Source: Lactiplantibacillus nangangensis (GTDB lineage: Bacteria; Bacillota; Bacilli; Lactobacillales; Lactobacillaceae). Taken from it: a stretch of 64,000 nt of DNA. Below are positions 26,598 through 34,954 of the stretch, one piece after another. The DNA is taken from assembly GCF_005405065.1 (NCBI RefSeq), contig NZ_BJDI01000004.1, forward strand, positions 150,105-214,104, in the 5' to 3' direction. Each line of letters starts with the position of its first letter. Within the stretch, counting starts at the first letter, position 1. The translations under genes and the position numbers were made by a program. The notes beneath the pieces were generated by a model. The model made no database searches and was not told where the DNA came from. It saw only the letters and a list, made by a program, of their open reading frames with translations.

Positions 26598-29469
26598 AAG
26601 CCAATTTGGCTTGATGTGTCTCTAATAATTGCACAATATAATAATTTTCCGCTTCTGAAAATGATAATTGTAATTGATCCGTTAATTGTTGGTTCGCTTG
26701 CTGCACGATTGGATACCATTTGGAACTCGTCATCGTCGGTAATTCTTCCGTTGGGGCCGTGATTTGATCCTTAATTGCCGTACGTTCCAACGCGCCGGCT
26801 AAATGCATGATCAGATCGATTCGAAACGCATTCGGCATCGATTCTGGCATGCTTTGATTAATGGTCTCGCTATACTGCCACAAAATCGAGGTCAGTTTTC
26901 GCGGATTTAAGAAGGTAAAATAATCACCAAGATACTTTTCACATAACTCTGGCGTCAATGCTTGTACATCCGTCAACTTACTTTGCGGCGCATTTAGCCC
27001 CATCGCGAGTTGATCGATGAACTTTTCACCACCGCCTTGTAGTAATTCTTCCAACGAAATAAACGGAACGTCCAGCTTAGGCTTCGCAATCCCAGTCGCG
27101 GCAATAATCTGATAGTGACGCCCAATTTGTGCCAACCGCGCCGACATATTCACGACCGAAATTGGAAAGACCGTAATACCCTCAATAAAGTTTTGGGCTA
27201 ACAGACTATCGAGAATCGTTTTAATGCGTTCCGCCGTCCCAACACCCGTCGCGCAGATGGCAATAATCGCACGATGATTGGCATCTGGTGTCGTTGTGTC
27301 ACTTGGCGTAACGGTTTCCGGTTGCTTTTCAGTCGGCAAGTTGCGCGAAATTCGTGAGTAACCCTTGAACCCGACCAGTTCACGATAAATCGTTTCAAGG
27401 TCGCTATCGATCAATCCCGACTTCCGAACCGCTTCCAAAACGACCGGTGTTGTGACCATATCAATCGTGCGAATCGCAATCCCAGTTTCCTTTTCAATCC
27501 GTTTACCAAAGGTCGTCAACGACCCCATGTCCACGAGCATCAAGACGCCATTACCGGCATCCAAGTTTTGAATCTGTTCCTTAATGTGACCGTAAGCCAC
27601 TTCTGGGTCCATGTCGAGTGGCATGTCAAACGCCGCAGCATCATAATCATCCAGCAACTGCCCAACCACCTGGGTCATAGACGACGCAGTACTCATCCCA
27701 TGGGCCGCCACAAAGACACCAACTTTACCGTCTAATTGCATCGACTTCAATGAAATCAATAAAATAGCTAAATAATACACTTCTGATTCTGGAATCGGTA
27801 AATGATAGCGTTCATCAAGCTCCTGCTTCAATACCCGTGCCGCTTTAATTTCGGCCGGATATTCTTTAACCATTGCCAACATATCGGCGCTCATTTGCCG
27901 CATCGGTTTACCCGCTTGAATGCGCTTGATGAACGAACTGATATGCAAGCTCACCGCATAAATAAAATTATCCTTGAAATTATAGCCAAGTAACTGTTGA
28001 ATCGTCGTTTGCGCCATTTTGGTGAAGTCGATCACATCTTGATCCACAATTTCAGCCAATTTATTTTCGGGCGACGTATTCATTTGAGTCTGCTTGTAAA
28101 ATGACTTCAAATGGAGATTAATATCCGTCGTAATAAACCGATTGATATGTTCTTTATCCAGGCCTTCGCGCCGCAACAATGACGCCTTATCCCCAATAAT
28201 CTCATATAAATTATAAGGTAATTCATAATTATCATTCTTATTGCGTAAAGGCACCGGCCCATCATTGGGTTTGACTACTAAAATTGGGTCTAACAACTCA
28301 GAAATTGCGCCCAGTTCATGCCGATTAGAAGCGACTGTCATGAGCCCACTGCGAATATTTTGAGGGAGATCATCCATGGTAATGTTGATTTCGGTATCAT
28401 TTTCAATACTATTCACAAAGCCTTGAGCACAAACTAACTGAATATTTGACTTCAATTGACCAACGTTCCCATAAGTCACCGATCCGAGCAACGCTTGCAC
28501 GACATCTTCAGTCAGCCGAATTTGTTTATTGATCCGCGCCGCTTCCAAAGATAACAATGCCTTTAATAAGGCCAACCGTTCTTTGGCTGAGCGTTGATTG
28601 AAGGCTGGCAACTGAATCGTAATTGGAATCCGCCGCACAAAAGTCTGTAACAGCGAACTCTTGGGATCTTCGGTCGTCGCACAAACTAACCGCACATTAG
28701 CGTGATGATTCTTGGCCGTTTCGCCTAAACGAGAATACGTCCCATGATCCATGAAATAGAAAATCATTTCCTGACCTTCTGGTGGCAACCGGTGAACTTC
28801 ATCTAAGAAGAGCATCCCGCCATCCGCTTCTTGAATCAAACCATCCTTGTCTTCATTAGCGCCCGTAAACGACCCTTTAATATAACCAAATAAGTGGGAC
28901 ATCAATAATTCAGGGTTATGCGCATAATCCGCACAGTTAAAAGTAATCAAGCCTTGCGGGTTCGTCAAAACACCTTGGGTCTCCGCAAATTGATACATCG
29001 TATTGGCAAAATAAGTCTTCCCAGAACCAGTCGGTCCAATCACCAAGGTGTTTAGCCCCCGTGGTGGATACAAAATTGCCGCTTTGGCTTGTTCGACTTG
29101 ATTTTGGAGACTTTCATGAGCTCCAATCATACTTTCAAAAATATCCGTCGTTGCCGCGATACTGGCCGCAGTTGCCGTCCCAGCAGCCGCTTGATGAGTC
29201 GTTGGACGGGTCACTGTCGATTTTGCCCGCGTCGGCTTGACAGTCTTAGCCGTAGTTGACTCTGAAACCAAGTCTGGCTTGGTATAGCGCACCGGCCTGC
29301 CAGTGAGCTTCGCCAATTGTCCCTCGCGGACTAAAGCATTCAATTCTTTACTAACATTCGAGCGCGCCAAAGCCAAAGCCTGAGCCACCATTTCCGTCGT
29401 CAAGCCTGTAGCATCACAGTGCTGGCGAACAAACTCAAATATTCGTGCTTTTCTAGTCAACCGAGCCAC
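26596..29469 (-). CDS. LevR/ManR-family sigma-54-dependent transcriptional activator
   Basis: A 957-aa PTS-controlled enhancer-binding protein. In order: N-terminal winged HTH (residues 5-60), Ala/Thr-rich linker, AAA+ domain (Walker A GPTGSGKT 145-152; sigma-54 contact loop GSFTGA 199-204, a variant of GAFTGA; Walker B MLFLDE 219-224), a PRD near 450-550, an EIIA-Man-like domain near 570-690, an EIIB-like segment (CATGVGTAERIK near 750) and a C-terminal PRD. Phosphorylation by HPr and the PTS would tune it. Both flanking PTS operons have sigma-54 promoters and shared AGTGTAT sites, so they are its likely targets. Confidence 0.93.
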   Translation of the reverse strand: MARLTRKARIFEFVRQHCDATGLTTEMVAQALALARSNVSKELNALVREGQLAKLTGRPVRYTKPDLVSESTTAKTVKPTRAKSTVTRPTTHQAAAGTATAASIAATTDIFESMIGAHESLQNQVEQAKAAILYPPRGLNTLVIGPTGSGKTYFANTMYQFAETQGVLTNPQGLITFNCADYAHNPELLMSHLFGYIKGSFTGANEDKDGLIQEADGGMLFLDEVHRLPPEGQEMIFYFMDHGTYSRLGETAKNHHANVRLVCATTEDPKSSLLQTFVRRIPITIQLPAFNQRSAKERLALLKALLSLEAARINKQIRLTEDVVQALLGSVTYGNVGQLKSNIQLVCAQGFVNSIENDTEINITMDDLPQNIRSGLMTVASNRHELGAISELLDPILVVKPNDGPVPLRNKNDNYELPYNLYEIIGDKASLLRREGLDKEHINRFITTDINLHLKSFYKQTQMNTSPENKLAEIVDQDVIDFTKMAQTTIQQLLGYNFKDNFIYAVSLHISSFIKRIQAGKPMRQMSADMLAMVKEYPAEIKAARVLKQELDERYHLPIPESEVYYLAILLISLKSMQLDGKVGVFVAAHGMSTASSMTQVVGQLLDDYDAAAFDMPLDMDPEVAYGHIKEQIQNLDAGNGVLMLVDMGSLTTFGKRIEKETGIAIRTIDMVTTPVVLEAVRKSGLIDSDLETIYRELVGFKGYSRISRNLPTEKQPETVTPSDTTTPDANHRAIIAICATGVGTAERIKTILDSLLAQNFIEGITVFPISVVNMSARLAQIGRHYQIIAATGIAKPKLDVPFISLEELLQGGGEKFIDQLAMGLNAPQSKLTDVQALTPELCEKYLGDYFTFLNPRKLTSILWQYSETINQSMPESMPNAFRIDLIMHLAGALERTAIKDQITAPTEELPTMTSSKWYPIVQQANQQLTDQLQLSFSEAENYYIVQLLETHQAKLA

Positions 29470-29531
29470 TCCTTTGAAATGCAGTCGTTACGTCATGTAA
29501 AACGCTTAATTATGTCTCATCTTACCACATA

Positions 29532-29547
29532 AGTGTATCAATACACT
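29532..29547. promoter_or_regulatory. Perfect palindromic operator upstream of levR-type gene
   Basis: AGTGTAT-CA-ATACACT, two 7-bp arms. It lies 62 bp before the activator's start and overlaps a weak promoter, implying autoregulation. The same half-site occurs at the two PTS promoters. Confidence 0.6.
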
Positions 29548-29576
29548 ACGAATATTCTCAAGCTAATCCAGTCATT

Positions 29577-29608
29577 AAAAAAAGGCTACCAATTAAGGTC
29601 GCCTTTTC
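29577..29608 (-). terminator. Terminator after DUF956 gene
   Basis: Minus strand: AAGGCGACC / GGTAGCCTT hairpin with a seven-T run. Confidence 0.82.
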
Positions 29609-29621
29609 CGTGAAACTGAGC

Positions 29622-30005
29622 TTATTTCAAATAACTATTCTGATTTTTACCCTTGAAGGCGCGCTTCAACACGTCAAAGAACGTCAAAGAGCGGACAATA
29701 TGATCCGGTTTGATGTATTTACGAACTTCTCGCAACACTTTTCGAGGTTGCTTAGAGGAGAACGTGTAAGTCCCATTCTTCTTTGTCCGAAAACCATACC
29801 GTGGAATCCAACGGCCCTTAAACATGACCGACACGATGACCACGTCAACTTCCTTCCAAGGAATCTGGATGTAGTTTTTAGCATTCCGGTTATCGTAAAA
29901 TTCAAACCCATGATCACCAATCATGATTTTGCCATAATCAGTTAAGCCTAAATGCGAATTACCGTCAACAACCATATCAACCTTGGTATTAAGCGATTGA
30001 ACCAT
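29622..30005 (-). CDS. DUF956 family protein (ManO-like)
   Basis: A small cytoplasmic protein of 127 aa that in lactic acid bacteria is encoded directly after mannose PTS genes and is named ManO or DUF956. Residues YIQIPWKEVDVVIVSVMFKG and RYGFRTKKNGTYTF resemble a PH-like beta fold. Its role is unknown; a link to PTS regulation is inferred from context. A terminator separates it from manZ, so it may depend on readthrough or its own promoter. Confidence 0.85.
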   Translation of the reverse strand: MVQSLNTKVDMVVDGNSHLGLTDYGKIMIGDHGFEFYDNRNAKNYIQIPWKEVDVVIVSVMFKGRWIPRYGFRTKKNGTYTFSSKQPRKVLREVRKYIKPDHIVRSLTFFDVLKRAFKGKNQNSYLK

Positions 30006-30082
30006 TTAAATGTCTCCATTTCTTTCTCTTGATAACACCGATTATACGGCGCCGACGCTTTTTTCGCAAAGCCCCGTTTTGA

Positions 30083-30118
30083 CAAAAAGAGATGAACTCA
30101 GATGAGTCCATCTCTTAA
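30083..30118 (-). terminator. manXYZ terminator
   Basis: Minus strand: AGAGATG-ACTCA / AGT-CATCTCT hairpin with a five-T run, between manZ and the DUF956 gene. Confidence 0.8.
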
Positions 30119-30155
30119 GACCTAAGTCAACGACTCAGATTGAATCAAATCATCT

Positions 30156-31070
30156 CTACATAACACCAAGAACGTGCATGATAACACCAAAGGCGAATAA
30201 ACCGAAGATGATGATAATTGGTGAAACTTTCTTCTTTAATAACCACATGCAAAGGAAAGTAATGATCAAGGCTGCTAAACCTGGAATTAATTGATTCAAG
30301 TTATCTTGCAAGGTCGTAACCTTGTACTTGTCCAATGATAAACCAGCTTTTTGTTGTACTAAAGCTTCCTTGACACCCTTAGCACCGGCTGGAAGACTGT
30401 TCCAGTCAATGTAAGCACCTTTAGCTTGCTTGATTGATGAAACTTTAACCGGACTGAAGTCAACATTGACCCACCGTTCGATCAAGGCTGGTAAGATGAA
30501 CATCCCTAGGATAGAAGCACCCTTGGTAATGTCTTGTAAAATACCACCTGATAAGTCATCAGTAATTGCAGAACCAGCTTTGTAGCCAAGTTCTTGTGTG
30601 TACCACATAAATGCCATCCGGATAACGTTCCAGACAACGAAGTACAAGATAGGACCCATGATACTACCACCCATTGCAAGGGAAGCAGCCAAGGCACCAA
30701 TAATAGGCTTAGCCGTGAACCAGAAGACTGGGTCACCAACACCGGCCAATGGACCCATCATCCCAACTTTAACCCCTTGAATCGTAACGTCGTCAATGGG
30801 AGCCCCATTAGAACGTTCTTCTTCAAGCGCCATAGTAACACCAATAATTGGTGAAGCCACGTAAGGATGAGTGTTAAAGAATTCCATGTGACGCTTTAAA
30901 GCAGCGGCACGATCTTCTTTAGTCGTATATAACTTTTTCAAAGCTGGGATTAATGAATAAGCCCAACCACCGTTTTGCATCCGTTCATAGTTCCAAGAAC
31001 CTTGGAGGAACGTTGAACGCCACCAAACATGTACACGATCTGATTTGCTTAATTTAATTTGATCAGCCAT
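30156..31070 (-). CDS. manZ: PTS mannose-class IID component
   Basis: Membrane subunit of a mannose/glucose permease, 304 aa. The N-terminal FLQGSWNYERMQNGGWAYSL and the GVKVGMMGPLAGVGDPVFWF segments are IID signatures; the last third holds several hydrophobic helices. Together with IIC it forms the sugar channel and is also the receptor for class IIa bacteriocins and some phages in lactic acid bacteria. Confidence 0.96.
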   Translation of the reverse strand: MADQIKLSKSDRVHVWWRSTFLQGSWNYERMQNGGWAYSLIPALKKLYTTKEDRAAALKRHMEFFNTHPYVASPIIGVTMALEEERSNGAPIDDVTIQGVKVGMMGPLAGVGDPVFWFTAKPIIGALAASLAMGGSIMGPILYFVVWNVIRMAFMWYTQELGYKAGSAITDDLSGGILQDITKGASILGMFILPALIERWVNVDFSPVKVSSIKQAKGAYIDWNSLPAGAKGVKEALVQQKAGLSLDKYKVTTLQDNLNQLIPGLAALIITFLCMWLLKKKVSPIIIIFGLFAFGVIMHVLGVM

Positions 31071-31088
31071 TTTAGTTTTCCTCCTTCG

Positions 31089-31895
31089 CTAATACTTGTC
31101 GATGATATCGCCGACAGGGTCACCGGTACCAGAACCGCCACCATTACCAGAACCACCCATTTTAGAAAGGTTCAAGTAGATGAGGGCCATAGCAACACCG
31201 ATACCACCTAAGGCGATAAGTGTCAATTCAGAAATCGCAGCTAAGACGAAACCTAAAACGAAGAATGGCCATACTTCACGAGTAGCCATCATGTTAATAA
31301 CCATGGCATACCCAACGGCAACGACCATCCCACCACCGATTGACAAACCATCTGTCAACCAAGTAGGCATTGCGTTCAACATTGCTTTAACGGGACCAGC
31401 ACCAACAGCTAAGATCAATGCGGCTGGAATAGCGATACGTAAGCCTTGCATTGCAATGGCAATCATTTGCCACATGTCAATTTTAGCAAAGCTACCTTCT
31501 TCAGCAGCACGGTCCATGATGTGCACGATCAAAGTAGCAATCGTACGTGCAAGGATAGTAAGTAACAAACCAGCAACGGCCAAAGGAACGGCAATCGCAA
31601 TGGCTGATGAAACTCCGGCACGGCCTTGACCACCAAGAACTAAAATAATTGCAGATGCAATAGCTGCTAATGCGGCATCAGGGGCAACAGCGGCACCAAC
31701 GTTTGACCAGCCTAAGGCGATCATTTGAAGACTACCACCTAAAATAATACATGGGACTAATTGTCCGGTAACTAAGCCGATTAAGGCGCACGCTACAACT
31801 GGCTGATGGAAATGGAATTCATCCAAAATACCTTCCATACCAGCTAAAAATGCGACTAATACGACTAAAATCATTTGAATCGCGTTCAAATTCAT
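31089..31895 (-). CDS. manY: PTS mannose-class IIC component
   Basis: Polytopic membrane protein of 268 aa, about seven to nine helices, with GLVTGQLVPCIILGGSLQMIA-type IIC sequence early on and a Gly/Ser-rich C-terminus. It pairs with IID. It lies between manX and manZ with short gaps (18 and 32 nt), so the three genes form one operon from the sigma-54 promoter at 33027. Confidence 0.96.
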   Translation of the reverse strand: MNLNAIQMILVVLVAFLAGMEGILDEFHFHQPVVACALIGLVTGQLVPCIILGGSLQMIALGWSNVGAAVAPDAALAAIASAIILVLGGQGRAGVSSAIAIAVPLAVAGLLLTILARTIATLIVHIMDRAAEEGSFAKIDMWQMIAIAMQGLRIAIPAALILAVGAGPVKAMLNAMPTWLTDGLSIGGGMVVAVGYAMVINMMATREVWPFFVLGFVLAAISELTLIALGGIGVAMALIYLNLSKMGGSGNGGGSGTGDPVGDIIDKY

Positions 31896-31927
31896 GATTT
31901 AATCCTCCATTTTTCTCCGATAGTTAA

Positions 31928-32905
31928 TTAACTATTTGCTTGTTCTTTCAACAGCTTTTCAGCTTTATCCATGATGTGATCGAGGTTATCTTGACCATCA
32001 GTAGGAACTTTACGAACATCCATCTTGATGCCCATCTTTTCCAATTCATGGTAAGTATCGATATCATTTTGATCAAAAGCCAAAACTTTGTTAGGTTGAA
32101 CTTTACCAACGGAATGCGCCATAGAACCGATGTTCAAGGTATCCAACGGCACGCCACCCTTGATGGCTTTCAAAGCATCTTGTGGTGTTTCGAATAATAA
32201 CAAGGCTTTTTGGCCGCCGAAGTGTTTGTCATCCTTAGCTAATTTGATCATTTGATCAATTGGCACCACGTGGGCTTTAACACCGTTTGGTGCAGCTTGG
32301 ATAATCATTTGGGTCCGTAAATTGTCTTTGGCAACGTTATCTGAAACAACGATAATCCGAGTTGGGTTAACCGTCTTGCTCCAGGCCGTTGCAACTTGAC
32401 CATGTAACAAACGTGAGTCGATCCGTGCAAGAACGTATTCGAACTTGCCGGGACGACCAGCACTGGCGCCACTAGCAGCCGCCGCTTTAGGGGCTTCCTT
32501 AGGTGCTAATGCTTCGGGACGAACTTTAACCCCATCCTTCGCCGTTTCAATAATATGAGTAGCGATTTCATGAGCTGAGTCCATTGAGAGCCGTGATGCA
32601 TAGGCTTCAATTAACATTGGTAGGTTCAAACCAGCAACAATTGCCCATTTGTCCTTATGTGCTTCAAACAAGCCATTGACTTGGTTGAAAGGTGTGCCAC
32701 CCCAAAGATCGACTAAGAACAAGACTTGGTCTTGATCGTCGAAAGAAGCAATGGCTTTTTCCAGCTTAGCCTTAATGTCATCAGGGCCTTCGCTAGGCAT
32801 CAACGTAACGGGTTGAACGTTTTCTTGTTCGCCGAAAATCATTGAACCAGATTGATAAATGCCTTTGGCAAATTCGCCATGACTAGCAATGATAATGCTT
32901 ACCAT
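31928..32905 (-). CDS. manX: PTS mannose-class fused IIAB component
   Basis: A 325-aa fusion: IIA (residues 1-125, phospho-His9 in [11 protein letters not shown]), an Ala/Pro-rich linker (about 133-152), and IIB (155-325, active His168 in [10 protein letters not shown]). Transfers phosphate from HPr to incoming sugar, probably mannose and glucose. It resembles the separate IIA and IIB genes at 25584-26515. Upstream are a cre-like site, a sigma-54 promoter and three operator half-sites. Confidence 0.97.
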   Translation of the reverse strand: MVSIIIASHGEFAKGIYQSGSMIFGEQENVQPVTLMPSEGPDDIKAKLEKAIASFDDQDQVLFLVDLWGGTPFNQVNGLFEAHKDKWAIVAGLNLPMLIEAYASRLSMDSAHEIATHIIETAKDGVKVRPEALAPKEAPKAAAASGASAGRPGKFEYVLARIDSRLLHGQVATAWSKTVNPTRIIVVSDNVAKDNLRTQMIIQAAPNGVKAHVVPIDQMIKLAKDDKHFGGQKALLLFETPQDALKAIKGGVPLDTLNIGSMAHSVGKVQPNKVLAFDQNDIDTYHELEKMGIKMDVRKVPTDGQDNLDHIMDKAEKLLKEQANS

Positions 32906-32990
32906 CTTTGTACCTCCTATTTTTTTGTTACAGTCATAGGAAAATGAATAAATAAGTTCTAAATAGCCTGTAACCTAAGTTATTGTGATA

Positions 32991-33005
32991 CTGTAAGCGC
33001 AATCT
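32991..33005 (-). promoter_or_regulatory. cre-like (CcpA) site before manX
   Basis: On the plus strand CTGTAAGCGCAATCT fits 14 of 15 positions of WTGNAANCGNWNNCW. It lies between the sigma-54 promoter and the manX start, where CcpA would act as a roadblock under good carbon supply. Confidence 0.5.
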
Positions 33006-33026
33006 TTTAGCACTCACTAATATATA

Positions 33027-33042
33027 TGCAAGTTCCGTGCCA
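33027..33042 (-). promoter_or_regulatory. Sigma-54 promoter of manXYZ
   Basis: Minus strand TGGCACGGAACTTGCA is a perfect match to TGGCAC-N5-TTGCA, with GG and GC 10 bp apart. About 120 bp before manX. Confidence 0.93.
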
Positions 33043-33044
33043 AA

Positions 33045-33142
33045 ATACACTAAATGGTGATTGCCGGTATCATTGACTTTAAATTGATACACTAGCCGTG
33101 ACACACTCACTAATTAAGATTTTGTGTGTTAGTTTAGTGTAT
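33045..33142. promoter_or_regulatory. Array of LevR-type half-sites upstream of manXYZ
   Basis: ATACACT at 33045-33051 and 33087-33093 (in TTGATACACTAG) and AGTGTAT at 33136-33142. Position upstream of a -24/-12 promoter is that of an upstream activating sequence. Confidence 0.6.
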
Positions 33143-33197
33143 TTTTAATACTAATTTATGAAACAGTTGATATTCTTAATACTTATTATTTTGTTTC

Positions 33198-34043
33198 TTA
33201 ATAACTGAGGGCCCGAAAGTCATTCCCCTGCCATGCGAGGTTAAAGGCAGCGTTGGTTAGCTGCGTGGCTTGCCCAGTCCAAGGATCATTAAAGTAAATA
33301 TGATCAGTATCATAGCCGGTGACGGTCAATGCATGACTGGCAAAACCATCAATGTTCGTGACCCAGACAACGACGGGATGATTCCGCCTTAGCTGAGCCT
33401 TCAGTTGCGTCAAACTGATACCGGTTAAGTCAACCGCACTCCCCACATGCCGTTGGACCGTTGTTAATAAGCCGCGAGGAAATACGTATAAGCCAATCCC
33501 GTATTCAGAGTATGGATCACCAACAAAGCCCTGATTGGGGTCGTCACTGCGAGGCATTTCATCCGCGAGCTGGCGCTTAGTGACTTGCGCCCCGGCGTAC
33601 TGCAACATCATATCGACTGCCGTAATTTCGCAACCCGTTGGTAACTCGGGCCGTTGTGACACCACCGGCACATCTAAGTGGACACTAGTCGCTGTCAAAT
33701 ACCCTTGCCAGATCCAACCACTTTGACCGGCAGCGTTTTTAACGTAATAATATAGTTGCTTTTTACCATTATGCGTAATATAAGCTTGTTCCGAACGCGT
33801 CCAGACGGTATTTTGATGATGACTGAGATGTAAATTAGTCCGTAGTCGCACCCGATGCTGCGGTAATACTGTAATATGGTAGCCTTTACCGGTTTGACTG
33901 TTTGTCCGGTAAGTCTGACTAGTCATGGTTTGAATCCCCATAATCTGATCAGTTGTTGCAGCTGCTGCAAGCGTCGCCTGACTGAGACCCAATCCCAGTA
34001 ACAAGCTCAGTCCGCCAACTAACCCCCATCGTTTGTTAACCAT
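33198..34043 (-). CDS. Secreted C39-like cysteine peptidase domain protein
   Basis: A 281-aa exported protein. A signal peptide (KR then hydrophobic residues 8-27, Ala-rich cleavage region) is followed by an SH3-like segment (about 45-120, ending GQSGWIWQGYL) and a peptidase_C39_2-type domain with Cys138 in LPTGCEITAVDMML, a His in FASHALTVTGYD and an Asp in YFNDPW. Such proteins may cleave peptides or bind the wall; substrate unknown. Has its own promoter (TTACAA-18-TATAAT near 34090-34120). Confidence 0.85.
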   Translation of the reverse strand: MVNKRWGLVGGLSLLLGLGLSQATLAAAATTDQIMGIQTMTSQTYRTNSQTGKGYHITVLPQHRVRLRTNLHLSHHQNTVWTRSEQAYITHNGKKQLYYYVKNAAGQSGWIWQGYLTATSVHLDVPVVSQRPELPTGCEITAVDMMLQYAGAQVTKRQLADEMPRSDDPNQGFVGDPYSEYGIGLYVFPRGLLTTVQRHVGSAVDLTGISLTQLKAQLRRNHPVVVWVTNIDGFASHALTVTGYDTDHIYFNDPWTGQATQLTNAAFNLAWQGNDFRALSY

Positions 34044-34147
34044 ACGAATCGCCTCACTGATTGTTAGTTTAGTGACAATTTATTCAGGTTAATTATAATG
34101 CTCGTGTTCGTTGGGTTGTAAGTATCGTGGCTTATAAATGTTGTAAT

Positions 34148-34199
34148 AAAAATCACGGACAAAAGACACTAGTTTTAGCATCTTTCGTCCGTGATTTAA
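34148..34199 (-). terminator. Terminator after small ORF pair
   Basis: Long stem AAATCACGGACAAAAGA / TCTTTCGTCCGTGATTT; minus-strand exit has a T-rich run. Confidence 0.8.
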
Positions 34200-34286
34200 T
34201 TGTAGCTTAGACTTAAATAATTAATTTCGGTTTAACTTAGCCTAGTTAATCAGCCGGTAGCCTAATTTCTTTCTCATCTTAGTTAA

Positions 34287-34487
34287 CTAACTCATCTTCA
34301 CAAGTTCTTTTTTCATAATGCGTCTTTGCTTAACCTGTTGATACAATGCCATAGTTAATGGTTTTTGCCCTAATTTTTTACGCATCTCGTTAATTGCAGC
34401 AAGATCGGACTCATCAACTGTCGCATATTTTTTTGTATCCTCATCATACAACCGCAAAAACTCGGTCTCCGAAAACTTATGACTCAT
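34287..34487 (-). CDS. Hypothetical small protein, 66 aa
   Basis: Charged, helical 66-aa protein (EETEFLRLYDEDTKKY-like N-terminus in which DED and KK alternate; C-terminus rich in Lys/Arg). No family recognised. Its ATG overlaps the stop of the 84-aa gene upstream (ATGA, 4 nt), so the two are translationally coupled, which supports both being real. A terminator follows at 34148. Confidence 0.6.
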   Translation of the reverse strand: MSHKFSETEFLRLYDEDTKKYATVDESDLAAINEMRKKLGQKPLTMALYQQVKQRRIMKKELVKMS

Positions 34488-34738
34488 TCCAATCCCCTCA
34501 ATTCCAATTCAGCATACAATTTTCTAATTCCTAATAATTTAGAATCTATCACTAAACTTGGAACAATAACCTTCATCGCATCACCTTCCAAATAAGTGAG
34601 GACTTCACTAGTGATGACAGATAAAATCATTTTTTTATTAGCCGAGTAGCCTAAATATAGTCCTAATTCATCCAAATAGTGCACTGCTTCTGGGACACAT
34701 CTGCTAATTGTGCAATAACTCCCAATTTTGCTGCCCAT
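34484..34738 (-). CDS. Hypothetical small protein, 84 aa
   Basis: An 84-aa protein with an aliphatic middle (KKMILSVITSEVLTYLEGDAM, split by charged residues) and no recognisable domain. First gene of a two-gene unit with the 66-aa ORF. AGAGGA lies 12 nt before the ATG, a loose ribosome-binding site. A toxin-antitoxin or bacteriocin-immunity role is conceivable from size and coupling only; there is no motif for it. Confidence 0.55.
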   Translation of the reverse strand: MGSKIGSYCTISRCVPEAVHYLDELGLYLGYSANKKMILSVITSEVLTYLEGDAMKVIVPSLVIDSKLLGIRKLYAELELRGLE

Positions 34739-34757
34739 ATCTATAGTTGTCCTCTAA

Positions 34758-34802
34758 CAAAAAAGCACCACAATCGCTGAGATAACAACGTTTGTAGTGC
34801 TT
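34758..34802 (-). terminator. tRNA-Leu terminator
   Basis: Minus strand: AAGCACTACAAACG / CGATTGTGGTGCTT hairpin with six Ts, right after the tRNA. Confidence 0.85.
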
Positions 34803-34813
34803 CAATAATTTAG

Positions 34814-34898
34814 TGCGGCCAAGAAGATTCGAACTTCCATGAGGTTAACCCTCACAAGATCCTTAATCTTGCGCGTCTGCCAATTCCGCCATGGCCGC
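34814..34898 (-). tRNA. tRNA-Leu (anticodon AAG)
   Basis: 85-nt class II tRNA. Acceptor GCGGCCA pairs with TGGCCGC; anticodon stem CAAGA/TCTTG encloses TTAAGGA, so the anticodon is AAG (read CUU/CUC after inosine modification). Long variable arm; T-arm GTTCGAAT. CCA is not encoded. Confidence 0.95.
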
Positions 34899-34954
34899 AT
34901 CAATAACTCACAAAAACCATTTTAACAAAATGTCGTGAGTCTGACAAGGACTAA

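Noticed and set aside
29490..29515. cre site upstream of the levR-type gene
   Set aside because: TGTAAAACGCTTAA only partly fits the consensus with the core out of register.
31180..31629. 149-codon plus-strand ORF opposite manY
   Set aside because: Antisense shadow of a membrane protein gene, no ribosome-binding site.
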